Assembly (NCBI RefSeq): GCF_030811215.1
Contig: NZ_JAUSQM010000001.1
Location: forward strand, 3,410,001-3,474,000
DNA: 64,000 bases
Direction: 5' to 3'
From: Nocardioides massiliensis
Lineage (GTDB): Bacteria > Actinomycetota > Actinomycetes > Propionibacteriales > Nocardioidaceae
This document shows, piece after piece, positions 1 through 8,044 of the stretch (its first letter is position 1; the number at the start of each line of letters is the position of its first letter). The notes below the pieces were generated by a model. It saw only the letters and a program-made list of their open reading frames with translations, searched no databases and had not been told where the DNA came from. The translations under genes and the position numbers were made by a program.

Positions 1-543
1 GGTGGCCAGGTGTTCTCCGGCTACTGGAACAACGAGGCCGCGACCCGCGAGGCCCTCGACTCCGACGGCTGGTTCCGCACCGGCGACGTCGGCGAGGTCG
101 ACTCCGACGGCTTCGTCCGGATTACCGGGCGCAAGAAGGAGATCATCGTGACCGCCGGCGGCAAGAACGTCGCCCCGGCCGTGCTCGAGGACCGCGTGCG
201 CGCCCACCCGCTCGTCAGTCAGTGTCTGGTCGTCGGCGACGGCCGCCCGTTCATCGGCGCCCTGATCACCCTCGACGAGGAGGGCGTGACCGCCTGGGCG
301 GAGCAGCACGGACGCAAGGGTGACGTGGGGGCACTTGCCAACGACCCCGACCTGCGCACCGAGATCGACGCCGCGGTCGCCGAGGCCAACAAGGCCGTCT
401 CCAAGGCGGAGTCGATCCGCAAGCACCGCATCCTCGAGGCCGACTGGACGGAGGAGGCCGGCTACGTCACCCCGAGCCTGAAGCTCAAGCGGACCGCGGT
501 CATGCGCGACTTCACCGATGAGGTCGAGGCGCTCTACAACTGA
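1..543 (+). CDS. fadD: Long-chain acyl-CoA synthetase (AMP-forming), C-terminal part
   Basis: The reading frame is open from the first base, so the gene starts upstream of the window; about 180 C-terminal residues are present. Adenylate-forming ligase: activates a fatty acid with ATP and transfers it to CoA. Visible are the [12 protein letters not shown] hinge aspartate motif, the [18 protein letters not shown]8 motif, and near the end TPSLKLKR, which carries the conserved A10 lysine. The length of the C-terminal domain and the ending match the FadD15 type of long-chain ligase. In M. tuberculosis fadD15 (Rv2187) precedes pimB (Rv2188c); here the next backbone gene (14992, minus strand) is about 13 kb away, with accessory genes between. 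Family assignment is firm; chain-length specificity is inference. Confidence 0.9.
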   Translation, partial: GGQVFSGYWNNEAATREALDSDGWFRTGDVGEVDSDGFVRITGRKKEIIVTAGGKNVAPAVLEDRVRAHPLVSQCLVVGDGRPFIGALITLDEEGVTAWAEQHGRKGDVGALANDPDLRTEIDAAVAEANKAVSKAESIRKHRILEADWTEEAGYVTPSLKLKRTAVMRDFTDEVEALYN

Positions 544-735
544 CCGATGCCTCGGGGTCGCCACAGATCGATCGCAGGGGCTGATATGGATCATGCCACC
601 TCGTCGCTGATTCCCCCGTGCGTTGAACGTTCTGTTCGATTCATCGCACCTCGCGCGTAAAGTCACGGTTCTGAGGCACACGGATCGACCGACTGTCCGG
701 AGCGCGTGCCAACCGGCATGTAGCAAGGAGTTCGC

Positions 736-1998
736 GTGGAGAACGAAATCGAGTTGATGAGTGACGGCGACGGCCTCGCCGTCATCGGTGAGGCGTCAGC
801 CGTCGAACGGTTCCTCGACACCTTGGGCTTGCCATCGAAAGATCTCGGGTTAGCGCGCCTCAGCAAGGTCCTGAACCTTGGAGCGGTTGGCTCACATGCA
901 GCTTCGGCCCACGCAGCCTCGCAAGTGGTTGACTCTGCGCGCTGGGTGCGATTGACCGAGGATTCCGCGCGCAAGGTCAATCAGTTGGGGCTGACACCCA
1001 CCAAGACGTCCGGCGTCAGCCACGCGATGATCGGTACGCCCGGCGACATCAAGTCCTGGATTCAGCTGGACAGGGGTCCCGGCCAACTGCCGACCAACCC
1101 GCGGTTGTTCGCAGGGGCACCCGCGCTTATGGCTCAACTCGCCATGCAGCAGGCGATGGACGAGATCACTGATTATCTGGCCGCCATCGACGCAAAGCTC
1201 GACGAGGTGCTTCGCGCTCAGAAGGACTCTGTCCTCGCGCGGATGATCGGAGTGGGGCTCCAAATCGAGGAGGCTATGACGATCCGCGAGCACGTCGGCC
1301 GCGTCAACGAGGTTACTTGGTCCAAGATCCAAGACGCTGCAGGCACGATTGCCGACACTCAGGCGTACGCATTGCTCCAGCTGGACGCGCTCGCGGAGAA
1401 GCTCGAGCGGAAGTCGACGATTGCGGACCTGATGAAGACGGCCAAGGACACGGAAGCAAGAGTCCGAGATTGGCTCGCGGTGCTCGCTCGTTGCTTCCAG
1501 CTCCAAGAAGGCATCGCCATCCTTGAGCTCGACCGGGTTCTCGAGACTGCGCCGGATGACTTGGACGGCCATCGCCTGGGACTAAAGGCTGCTCGTCAGG
1601 AGCGGCTCAATGCTGTCTCCCAAAGCACCGAGCGGCTGGTCGCGCGGATGGAGTCGGCCGCGGCGACGGCCAACTCGCGGGTCCTGTTCAATCCGATCCA
1701 ATCGCCCGCCGTCGTTCAGGCGAGCACGAACGTCACCATGTCCATCGTTGAATTCCACGAGCGACTCGGGGTGGGGGCTTCCCGATACGACCTCGAGACG
1801 CGACGTTGGGCCGCTGCCGCGGCCGAGGTACGCGACTCCGCACGCACAAGGGGAGCGAGCGCGTTGGGCGCTGGCAAGCGTCTCAGCACCGAAACTCGCC
1901 AGCGCGCCACCTCGGCAACAGAGAAGGTTGCCAGCAGGTTCGTCGAACGAGCGCGACGTCGGGGTGGCTCTGACCAGGACGGTGGCGGGGCAGCGTAA
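736..1998 (+). CDS. Unrecognised 420-aa cytoplasmic protein, probably accessory
   Basis: I do not recognise a family. Start is GTG at 736 behind AAGGAG (725-730). No signal peptide or membrane segment is visible. The middle (about 130-265) is strongly helical with repeated charged heptad-like stretches (for example AAIDAKLDEVLRAQKDSV at about 152-169), suggesting a coiled coil; the last 70 residues are basic and rich in Arg/Ala/Ser. Base composition is visibly less GC-biased at third positions than in the fadD end upstream or the pilus genes downstream, with codons such as TTG, TCA and GAT. It is monocistronic, flanked by 192 bp upstream and 590 bp downstream without genes, and lies between fadD and the next backbone gene, all consistent with acquisition by transfer. 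No function can be assigned. Confidence 0.8.
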   Translation: MENEIELMSDGDGLAVIGEASAVERFLDTLGLPSKDLGLARLSKVLNLGAVGSHAASAHAASQVVDSARWVRLTEDSARKVNQLGLTPTKTSGVSHAMIGTPGDIKSWIQLDRGPGQLPTNPRLFAGAPALMAQLAMQQAMDEITDYLAAIDAKLDEVLRAQKDSVLARMIGVGLQIEEAMTIREHVGRVNEVTWSKIQDAAGTIADTQAYALLQLDALAEKLERKSTIADLMKTAKDTEARVRDWLAVLARCFQLQEGIAILELDRVLETAPDDLDGHRLGLKAARQERLNAVSQSTERLVARMESAAATANSRVLFNPIQSPAVVQASTNVTMSIVEFHERLGVGASRYDLETRRWAAAAAEVRDSARTRGASALGAGKRLSTETRQRATSATEKVASRFVERARRRGGSDQDGGGAA

Positions 1999-2589
1999 CC
2001 CGCCTCAATCGGCGGCGCCGGACGTACCGATGCCGGGAGTGCCTACAGCCCACTGGAGGATGCTGGAGGTTCACGATCGCTGGTCTAGACGAGGCTCCGA
2101 CTGTCGCTGCATACATAGACCCCACGACCAGCATTCGCACGCACAAGATTCGCATGCCGACTTCCGGACCGCGATGGTCTCGCGAAGCTCCGCGAAGTGG
2201 CCGGCAGACCGCTAGACGCCGCCGGCCCCTGGCGGGACAGCGGAACGACGCTCGATGACCAACAGCGACGAATGGGGCGACGCCTGCGAAGAACGTGACC
2301 TCCCCCGGAAGGGCCGGCCCGCTGACAACGCGCCGCGGCGCGTGCGCGGAGGCCGGACTGAAACCGGAGGGCCGAACACCCATCTCGCCGTGTTGCCAAC
2401 CGGATCGAACTGGTGTACGGTTAGTGGTACGCCGTACCGGCGACGAGGCCTCGCATCCAGCGCTGGTCGAAACCGGACGGACAGACGCACCACGGTTAGT
2501 AATTGCCCCACCCGAGAGCGTGGATGGGCCCCCGGCGTCGCCGCGTAGATCAGTTCATCGATCATCACGCTGCGCGAAGGGAGGCCCCC
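1999..2589. other. Gene-free stretch with small palindromes
   Basis: No open frame here has both a credible start and actinobacterial codon bias; the frames that are open lack ribosome sites. The only structure noticed is a 13-bp palindrome, GGTACGCCGTACC (around 2426-2438), lying between two copies of CGGTTAGT (around 2418 and 2494). These could be regulatory for the DUF222 gene downstream, but nothing in the sequence proves it. Confidence 0.4.
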
Positions 2590-2592
2590 GTG

Positions 2593-3840
2593 ATGAACAG
2601 TCAACACCCCATCACCGACAGCCTCGCCGTGCTGCACGCCGCACTCGACCAGGTCGGGGTCGCCCAAGCCTGGGCACTACCGCCCGAGGCCAAGAAGCAG
2701 GTCCTGCGCGACCTCGCCCGCGCCGAAGCCCGCGTGACCGCGATGAAGCTGCAGGTCCTCGCCCTCTCCGCCGACCTGGCCGAGGAATCCGGCGACAAGG
2801 ACGCCGGATCCTGGCTGGCCCGCGACCAACGCCTCGAACGCCGCAACGCCCGCCTCGACGACAAACTCGCCAGCGCCCTCGACACCCGCTGGCACCACCT
2901 CACCGACGCCTTTACCGCCGGCGTCGTGAATCTCGACCAGGTCCGGGTCATCGCCCGCGCACTCGACGAGCTCGTCGAGGGCGACGACGACCTCGACCCC
3001 GAACTGGTGCAGCGCGCCGAACGCACCCTGGTCGACCATGCGGCGAAGTTCGGACCGTACGAGCTGCGCATCCTCGGGCGCCGGATCCTCGAACACCTCG
3101 ACCCCCATGGCACCCAGGCCCGCGACGAACGCCGCCTACGCGACGCCGAAGCGCACGCCAACAAGACCCAACGCCTGTCCTGGCGATCGCTCGGTGACGG
3201 CACCACCCGCCTCACCGGGGTGATCGGTGACGACGTCGCCCACCGCCTCGAAACCATCCTCAACGCCTTCGCCCAACCCCGCAAACAAGCAGCCGCCGCC
3301 GACGGCAAGCTGATCCCCCGCCCCCGGCTCATGGCACTCGCGTTCCGCGACCTCCTCGAACGCCTCGACCCCACCCGCATCCCCGACCACGGCGGAGACG
3401 CCACCACCGTCATCGTCACCATCACCCTCCACGAGCTGCGTGAAGGACTCGGCAAAGCCGGGCTCGGGTTCGACCCCGACGGCGACGACACCCACATCAC
3501 CCCCGAGCACGCCCGCCGCCTGGCCTGCCAGGCACAGATCATCCCCGCGGTCCTCGGCGAAGCCGGCGAGATCCTCGACCTCGGCCGCGCCAGCCGCCTC
3601 CACACCCCCGCAATGCGCAAAGCCATCCGGCTCCGCGACAAAACCTGCCGCGCCGACGGCTGCGACATCCCCGCCACCTGGTGCGAAATCCACCACCTCA
3701 TCCCGTGGAGCGAGGGCGGCAAGACGTCGGTCAAGGACGGCGTCGCGCTCTGCAGCCACCACCACCACATCGTTCACGACCCCGCGTTCGACCACGAGCG
3801 ACATCCCGACGGCAGCTTCAGGTTCTATCGACGCAGATAG
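2593..3840 (+). CDS. DUF222 / 13E12-type HNH endonuclease-like protein
   Basis: 415 aa starting at ATG 2593 (GTG 2590 is directly in front) with the ribosome site GAAGGGAGG at 2576-2584. The N-terminal two thirds match the actinobacterial DUF222 (13E12 repeat family) helical domain; the C-terminus is an HNH nuclease fold: CRADGCDIPATWCEIHHLIP, then W-S-E-G-G, a central asparagine-free loop, and LCSHHHHIVHD. Cysteines C (CRADGC and LC) would bind zinc and the HH pair supplies the catalytic histidine. Such genes occur in many near-identical copies in Nocardioides and mycobacteria; their role is not established. A 19-bp tandem repeat begins right after its stop codon. Nuclease activity is inference from the motif. 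Confidence 0.9.
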   Translation: MNSQHPITDSLAVLHAALDQVGVAQAWALPPEAKKQVLRDLARAEARVTAMKLQVLALSADLAEESGDKDAGSWLARDQRLERRNARLDDKLASALDTRWHHLTDAFTAGVVNLDQVRVIARALDELVEGDDDLDPELVQRAERTLVDHAAKFGPYELRILGRRILEHLDPHGTQARDERRLRDAEAHANKTQRLSWRSLGDGTTRLTGVIGDDVAHRLETILNAFAQPRKQAAAADGKLIPRPRLMALAFRDLLERLDPTRIPDHGGDATTVIVTITLHELREGLGKAGLGFDPDGDDTHITPEHARRLACQAQIIPAVLGEAGEILDLGRASRLHTPAMRKAIRLRDKTCRADGCDIPATWCEIHHLIPWSEGGKTSVKDGVALCSHHHHIVHDPAFDHERHPDGSFRFYRRR

Positions 3841-3849
3841 GTCTCGACA

Positions 3850-3926
3850 AGCTCGACCAACGAGCAGGAGCTCGACCTACGAGCAGGAGCTCGACCTACG
3901 GGCAGAGCTCGACCAACGAGCGCGTG
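3850..3926. repeat. Four 19-bp tandem repeats behind the DUF222 gene
   Basis: Starting 10 bp after the DUF222 stop, a unit close to AGCTCGACCAACGAGCAGG repeats about four times with period 19 (CCAACG and CCTACG variants alternate). It fills the gap between this gene and the convergent GDT1-family gene and is preceded by GTCTCGACA, a sequence resembling the repeat cluster at 13211-13405. Confidence 0.8.
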
Positions 3927-3959
3927 CTCGAACATTCACATCGGCGGGGGCGGCAGGGA

Positions 3960-4541
3960 TCAGACCTGCCCGGCACCCTCGACGATCAGCAGCACGGCGA
4001 AGACGGCGAAGGCCGCCGCGGCGCCGTACTTGATGACGTTCTCAGGCAGCCGCTTGCCCAGCACGGCGCCGGCCACGATCGCCAGGGCATCGGCGGCGAC
4101 CATGCCGACGGTGCTGCCGATCCAGACGCCGAACCAGTTCTCGGTGGTGGCCAAGGTGATCGTCGCGAGCATGGTCTTGTCGCCGAGCTCGGCGAGGAAG
4201 AACGCCACGCCCACGGCGAGGAGCGCCTTGCCGGTGCTGCGCTTGGCCTTCTCGGCCTCGTCCTCGGTGAGCTCGTCGCCGCGCAGCGTCCACAGGGCGA
4301 AGCCGATGAACGCGATGCCGGCGCCGATCGAGATCCAGCCCTGGTAGTCGGAGAACGCCTCGCCGATCCAGAAGCCGATGCCGACCGAGGCGAGGTGGAC
4401 CACCGCCGTCGCGGCGGTGATGCCGATGAGTACGTCGCGGGTCCGGTAGCGGGTGGCGAAGGTCATCGCCATCAGCTGGGACTTGTCGCCGAGCTCCGCG
4501 ATGAAGATCACCACGGTGCTGAGCAGAAGAGCTGAGAGCAC
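3960..4541 (-). CDS. TMEM165/GDT1 (UPF0016) family cation exporter
   Basis: 193 aa, six predicted membrane helices in two homologous halves, each half carrying the family signature E-x-G-D-[KR]-[ST]: ELGDKSQ near residue 15 and ELGDKTM near residue 121. Bacterial members (MneA/MntX-like) export manganese, and eukaryotic ones transport Mn/Ca; manganese export is the likely role here but is inferred. Start is GTG at 4541. No Shine-Dalgarno precedes it; a TAGAGT hexamer (minus strand, 4555-4550) ends 8 nt before the start, suggesting a leaderless mRNA. The gene is convergent with the DUF222 gene and divergent from cpaB. Confidence 0.93.
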   Translation of the reverse strand: MLSALLLSTVVIFIAELGDKSQLMAMTFATRYRTRDVLIGITAATAVVHLASVGIGFWIGEAFSDYQGWISIGAGIAFIGFALWTLRGDELTEDEAEKAKRSTGKALLAVGVAFFLAELGDKTMLATITLATTENWFGVWIGSTVGMVAADALAIVAGAVLGKRLPENVIKYGAAAAFAVFAVLLIVEGAGQV

Positions 4542-4724
4542 GAGCCGCGACTCTACGCCGGGCGCCGGCGCCGAGACGAGGCGGGCGAATTCCTCGGATC
4601 CGTGGTAGCCCCGCCGATGGGGGTGCTGTCACACGAGATCCGGTCTGTGCTCACCGGTCCTCTCGGGAGATGAACCCGACTGGTCTGTGCGCGCACGCCG
4701 CTGGACGCAAGGGAAGTTCTCTCC

Positions 4725-5450
4725 ATGGATCGTCGACGAGTCCTCCTCATCGTCGCCGCAGCCATCGCCGCGGTCGGGACCCTGCTGGTGTTCCTCTACG
4801 TCCGCAGCGTCGACGAACGCGCCAACGAGCAGTTCGACGCCGTCTCGGTCCTGCGGGCCGTGGACGTGATCGCCGCCGGCGAGTCGATCGAAGCGGCGCA
4901 AGCGGCCGGCAAGCTCGAGATGGGGACCGTGAGCCGCAACGCGGTCCTCGACGGTGCCCGGACCAACACCGACGGGATGACCGGCTCGGTGGCGCTCACC
5001 ACGATCTACCCGGGCGAGCAGATCCTCGACAGCCGGTTCGGCACCGCCGCCGCCACCGAGGTCCTCACCATCCCCGAGGGGATGATGGCGATCTCGGTCA
5101 ACCTGTCCGACCCCGCCCGCGTCGCCGGCTTCGTCAACCCTGGCGCGGAGGTCTCGATCTTCCTCACCGCGCAGAACGGACCCCAGGGCGCCTACACGCG
5201 GATGCTCCTGCCGCGGGTCACCGTCATCGGTGTCGGCACCACCTCGGTCGTCCCGACTACGACCACCGATGGGTCCGGCGGCCAGACCACCGAGCAGCTC
5301 CCCCGCACCCTGCTGACCCTCGCGCTGACGCAGAAGCAGGCCGAGAAGGTGCTCTTCGGCTCCACATCCGGCGAGCTCGCCTTCGGTCTGCTGACCGAGG
5401 ACTCCGAGGTCACCCCCGGCCCGGGCGTCGACGTGCGCAACCTCTTCTGA
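4725..5450 (+). CDS. cpaB: CpaB/RcpC, Flp pilus assembly protein
   Basis: 241 aa with one N-terminal membrane helix (about residues 6-25) followed by an SAF domain (about 45-105) and a C-terminal RcpC/CpaB beta domain. CpaB proteins sit in the envelope and link the Tad secretion machine to the outer layers; in monoderm actinobacteria the partner is unknown because there is no secretin. Start ATG 4725 behind AAGGGAAG (4709-4716). First gene of a same-strand run cpaB-cpaE-cpaF-tadB-tadC with gaps of 21, 5, -4 and 1 bp, so one operon. Confidence 0.88.
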   Translation: MDRRRVLLIVAAAIAAVGTLLVFLYVRSVDERANEQFDAVSVLRAVDVIAAGESIEAAQAAGKLEMGTVSRNAVLDGARTNTDGMTGSVALTTIYPGEQILDSRFGTAAATEVLTIPEGMMAISVNLSDPARVAGFVNPGAEVSIFLTAQNGPQGAYTRMLLPRVTVIGVGTTSVVPTTTTDGSGGQTTEQLPRTLLTLALTQKQAEKVLFGSTSGELAFGLLTEDSEVTPGPGVDVRNLF

Positions 5451-5471
5451 CCCTCCCGAGGACGTGATCTG

Positions 5472-6653
5472 ATGCCTGTCGTCGTCAACGCCGACACCCC
5501 GCTGCCGCCGGGGGTGGCCGCGGCCCTCCCCCCGCGCACCCCCACCCTCGCCACCGCCGCGGAGCTGTCCGCCCACATGGACACCCACAGCAACGTGCAC
5601 GCCGTGGTGTTCGGGCCCGCCGTACCCCTCGACGAGGCGACCGACTTCGCCGACAGCATCCGGATCCGCCGACCCGATATCTCCGTGATCGTCGTGCGCG
5701 AGGGCGTCGACCCCGACGTGCTGAGTGCGTGCATGGACGCCGGCGTACGCGACGTGGTGGACACCGCGAAGCCCGAACGGCTCGCCGCGGCCGTCGACCG
5801 CGCCCAGCAGGTCTGGTCCGCGATCCACGGCGTGGAGGCGTCGACCTCCCCGCAGCGCGGTCAGCAGGTCACGGTCTTCTCCCCCAAAGGCGGCGTCGGC
5901 AAGACCACGACCGCGGTCAACCTGGCGCTCGCGCTGTCCGACGGCGGCCGTCGCCGCGTCTGCCTGGTCGACCTCGACCTCGCCTTCGGCGACGTCGCCA
6001 TCACCCTGCAGCTGTTCCCCCACCACACGATCTACGAGGCGGTCCCGGTCGAGGACCACCTCGACTTCGAGATGCTGGAGAACCTGCTGACCCGCCACGA
6101 GGACTCCCTCATGGTGTTGGCGGCGCCGACCCAGCCCGACGCCAAGGACCGGATCCGCGCGAGCCTCGTGGGCCGGGTGCTGCGGACGCTGAAGGACAAC
6201 TTCGACTACGTCGTCGTCGATACCGCGCCGAGCTTCGAGGAGCACGTGCTGCAGGCCTTCGACGAGACCGACGAGTGCGTCCTGGTCGCCACGCTCGATG
6301 TTCCGACGCTGAAGAACGTCAAGATCGCGATGGAGACCCTCGACCTGCTGCAGGTTGCGCCGGGTCATCGCTGGCTCGTGCTCAACCGGGCCGATGCCGA
6401 GGTGGGCCTGAGCGTCGACAAGGTCGAGTCCATCCTCGGCCTGCCAGTCACGGTCAGCCTGCCGACCGCGGTGGAGGTCGCCAGCGCCACCAACTCCGGG
6501 CGACCGATCCTGCTCTCCCACCCCGGCCACCCGGTGAGCAAGGAGCTGAAGACGTTCGCCGACCGCCTCGTCGGCGCGCCCACCGTCGACGCTGACGCGC
6601 CTGCAGCGGCTGCCGACACCAAGCCCCGTCGATTCGCCCGTTCCCGGAGGTAG
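5472..6653 (+). CDS. cpaE: CpaE/TadZ-like pilus-localising ATPase
   Basis: 393 aa. Residues about 10-115 form a receiver-like domain without a clear phospho-acceptor pocket, typical of TadZ/CpaE; residues about 135-360 are a ParA/MinD-type ATPase with the deviant Walker A FSPKGGVGKTT and the downstream VDLDLAFGD and VVDTAPSF motifs. TadZ/CpaE proteins position the Tad secretion machine at a cell pole. Start ATG 5472 with GAGGA upstream. The C-terminus is Ala/Arg rich. Role in pilus placement follows from the family and operon. Confidence 0.9.
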   Translation: MPVVVNADTPLPPGVAAALPPRTPTLATAAELSAHMDTHSNVHAVVFGPAVPLDEATDFADSIRIRRPDISVIVVREGVDPDVLSACMDAGVRDVVDTAKPERLAAAVDRAQQVWSAIHGVEASTSPQRGQQVTVFSPKGGVGKTTTAVNLALALSDGGRRRVCLVDLDLAFGDVAITLQLFPHHTIYEAVPVEDHLDFEMLENLLTRHEDSLMVLAAPTQPDAKDRIRASLVGRVLRTLKDNFDYVVVDTAPSFEEHVLQAFDETDECVLVATLDVPTLKNVKIAMETLDLLQVAPGHRWLVLNRADAEVGLSVDKVESILGLPVTVSLPTAVEVASATNSGRPILLSHPGHPVSKELKTFADRLVGAPTVDADAPAAAADTKPRRFARSRR

Positions 6654-6658
6654 TCACC

Positions 6659-8044
6659 GTGAGCACCCTCAGCGAGCGCCTCGCGGCCGCGCAGCGCCCC
6701 CAAGCCCCGGACCCCGAGCCCGCGCTCTCCACCACAGCCGGCAAGCGCCGCGCGCCCGTGCCCCCGGACAGCGACCGGTTCGAGGAGCTCAAGAGCGGCG
6801 TACACAAGGAGCTGCTCCAGCAGCTCGGACCGCAGCTGTACGACGCCGACATGCCGCAGTCGGAGCTCGACGACCGGGTGCGCAACGCGCTCAGCGACGT
6901 GATGGGCCGGTCCAACCAGCCGCTGACCGCCGCCGACCGTGGGCGCATCACCCAGGAGATCATCGACGACATCCTGGGCTACGGCCCGATCGAGCCCTTC
7001 CTGCGCGACCCGGACCTCACCGAGGTCATGGTCAACGGCCACGCCGACATCTGGATCGAGCGCGCTGGCCGGCTGGAGCGGGTCGATGCGCGCTTCAACG
7101 ACGAGGCACACCTGCGCCGCACGATCGACAAGATCGTCTCCCGCATCGGACGCCGCGTCGACGAGTCGAGCCCCATGGTTGACGCACGTCTGCCCGACGG
7201 CAGCCGCGTCAACGCGGTCGTGCCGCCGCTGGCCATCGACGGCTCGGCGCTGACGATCCGGAAGTTCTCCGCCGACCCGCTGACCGCGGACGACCTGATC
7301 TCCTTCGGGTCGCTCTCGCAGCGCACGGCCGACTTCCTGGAGGCCTGCGTGCGGGGACGGCTCAACGTCATCGTCTCCGGCAGCACCGGTGCCGGAAAGA
7401 CGACGACGCTCAACGTCTTGTCGTCGTTCATTCCCCACGACGAGCGCATCGTGACGATCGAGGACGCCGCCGAGCTGCAGTTGCACCAGGAGCACGTGGT
7501 GCGCCTGGAGTCGCGCCCGGCCAACATCGAGGGCAAGGGCGCGGTCACCATCCGCGACCTGGTCCGCAACTCACTGCGCATGCGGCCCGACCGCATCGTC
7601 ATCGGTGAGGTCCGCGACGCTTCCGCGCTCGACCTGCTGCAGGCCATGAACACCGGTCACGACGGGTCGCTCGCGACGCTGCACTCCAACGGTCCGCGCG
7701 ACACCCTGTCGCGGCTGGAGACGATGGTGCTGATGGCCGGCATGGACCTGCCCATCCGCGCGATCCGCGAGCAGGTCGCCTCGGCCGTGGACCTAATCGT
7801 CCACCAGACCCGCTTCCGCGACGGCAGCCGCCACATCACCCACATCACCGAGGTGGAGCGGATGGAGGGCGACATCATCACGCTGCAGGACGTCTTCGTC
7901 TATGACCACGGCGCGGGCTTCGACGCCGAGGGACGCTCCCTCGGCCGTCTGCGCGGCACCGGCCTGCGGCCGAAGTTCCTCGACAAGCTGGCGCAATACA
8001 ACGTCACCGTCGACCCGATGATCTTCGCGACGGACCCACGATGA
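6659..8044 (+). CDS. cpaF: CpaF/TadA secretion ATPase
   Basis: 461 aa hexameric type II/IV secretion ATPase that drives Flp pilus assembly. N-terminal helical domain, then the ATPase core: Walker A GSTGAGKTTT (about residue 240), Asp box EDAAELQ, Walker B RPDRIVIGEVRD and His box HDGSLATLHSN (about 335). Start GTG 6659 with GGAGG at 6646-6650. Its TGA overlaps the ATG of the following VWA-TadB gene (ATGA), implying translational coupling. Confidence 0.95.
   Translation: MSTLSERLAAAQRPQAPDPEPALSTTAGKRRAPVPPDSDRFEELKSGVHKELLQQLGPQLYDADMPQSELDDRVRNALSDVMGRSNQPLTAADRGRITQEIIDDILGYGPIEPFLRDPDLTEVMVNGHADIWIERAGRLERVDARFNDEAHLRRTIDKIVSRIGRRVDESSPMVDARLPDGSRVNAVVPPLAIDGSALTIRKFSADPLTADDLISFGSLSQRTADFLEACVRGRLNVIVSGSTGAGKTTTLNVLSSFIPHDERIVTIEDAAELQLHQEHVVRLESRPANIEGKGAVTIRDLVRNSLRMRPDRIVIGEVRDASALDLLQAMNTGHDGSLATLHSNGPRDTLSRLETMVLMAGMDLPIRAIREQVASAVDLIVHQTRFRDGSRHITHITEVERMEGDIITLQDVFVYDHGAGFDAEGRSLGRLRGTGLRPKFLDKLAQYNVTVDPMIFATDPR

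Noticed and set aside
2255-2548. Short open frames in the gene-free stretch after the orphan gene
   Set aside because: They lack ribosome sites and show Arg/Pro/Gly-rich frame-shift composition.
4541-4680. Manganese (yybP-ykoY) riboswitch before the GDT1-family gene
   Set aside because: Such leaders are common before these genes, but the conserved GGGGAGUA and AAGACC blocks are missing, and a -10-like box 8 nt before the GTG suggests there is no leader at all.
4629-6530. A 633-codon open frame antisense to cpaB/cpaE
   Set aside because: It is a GC-bias shadow: low-complexity Arg/Gly/Asp protein, no ribosome site, no domain, and it covers two firm Tad genes. Other long antisense frames (for example 58550-60856, 53526-56930, 51986-55012) were rejected for the same reason.
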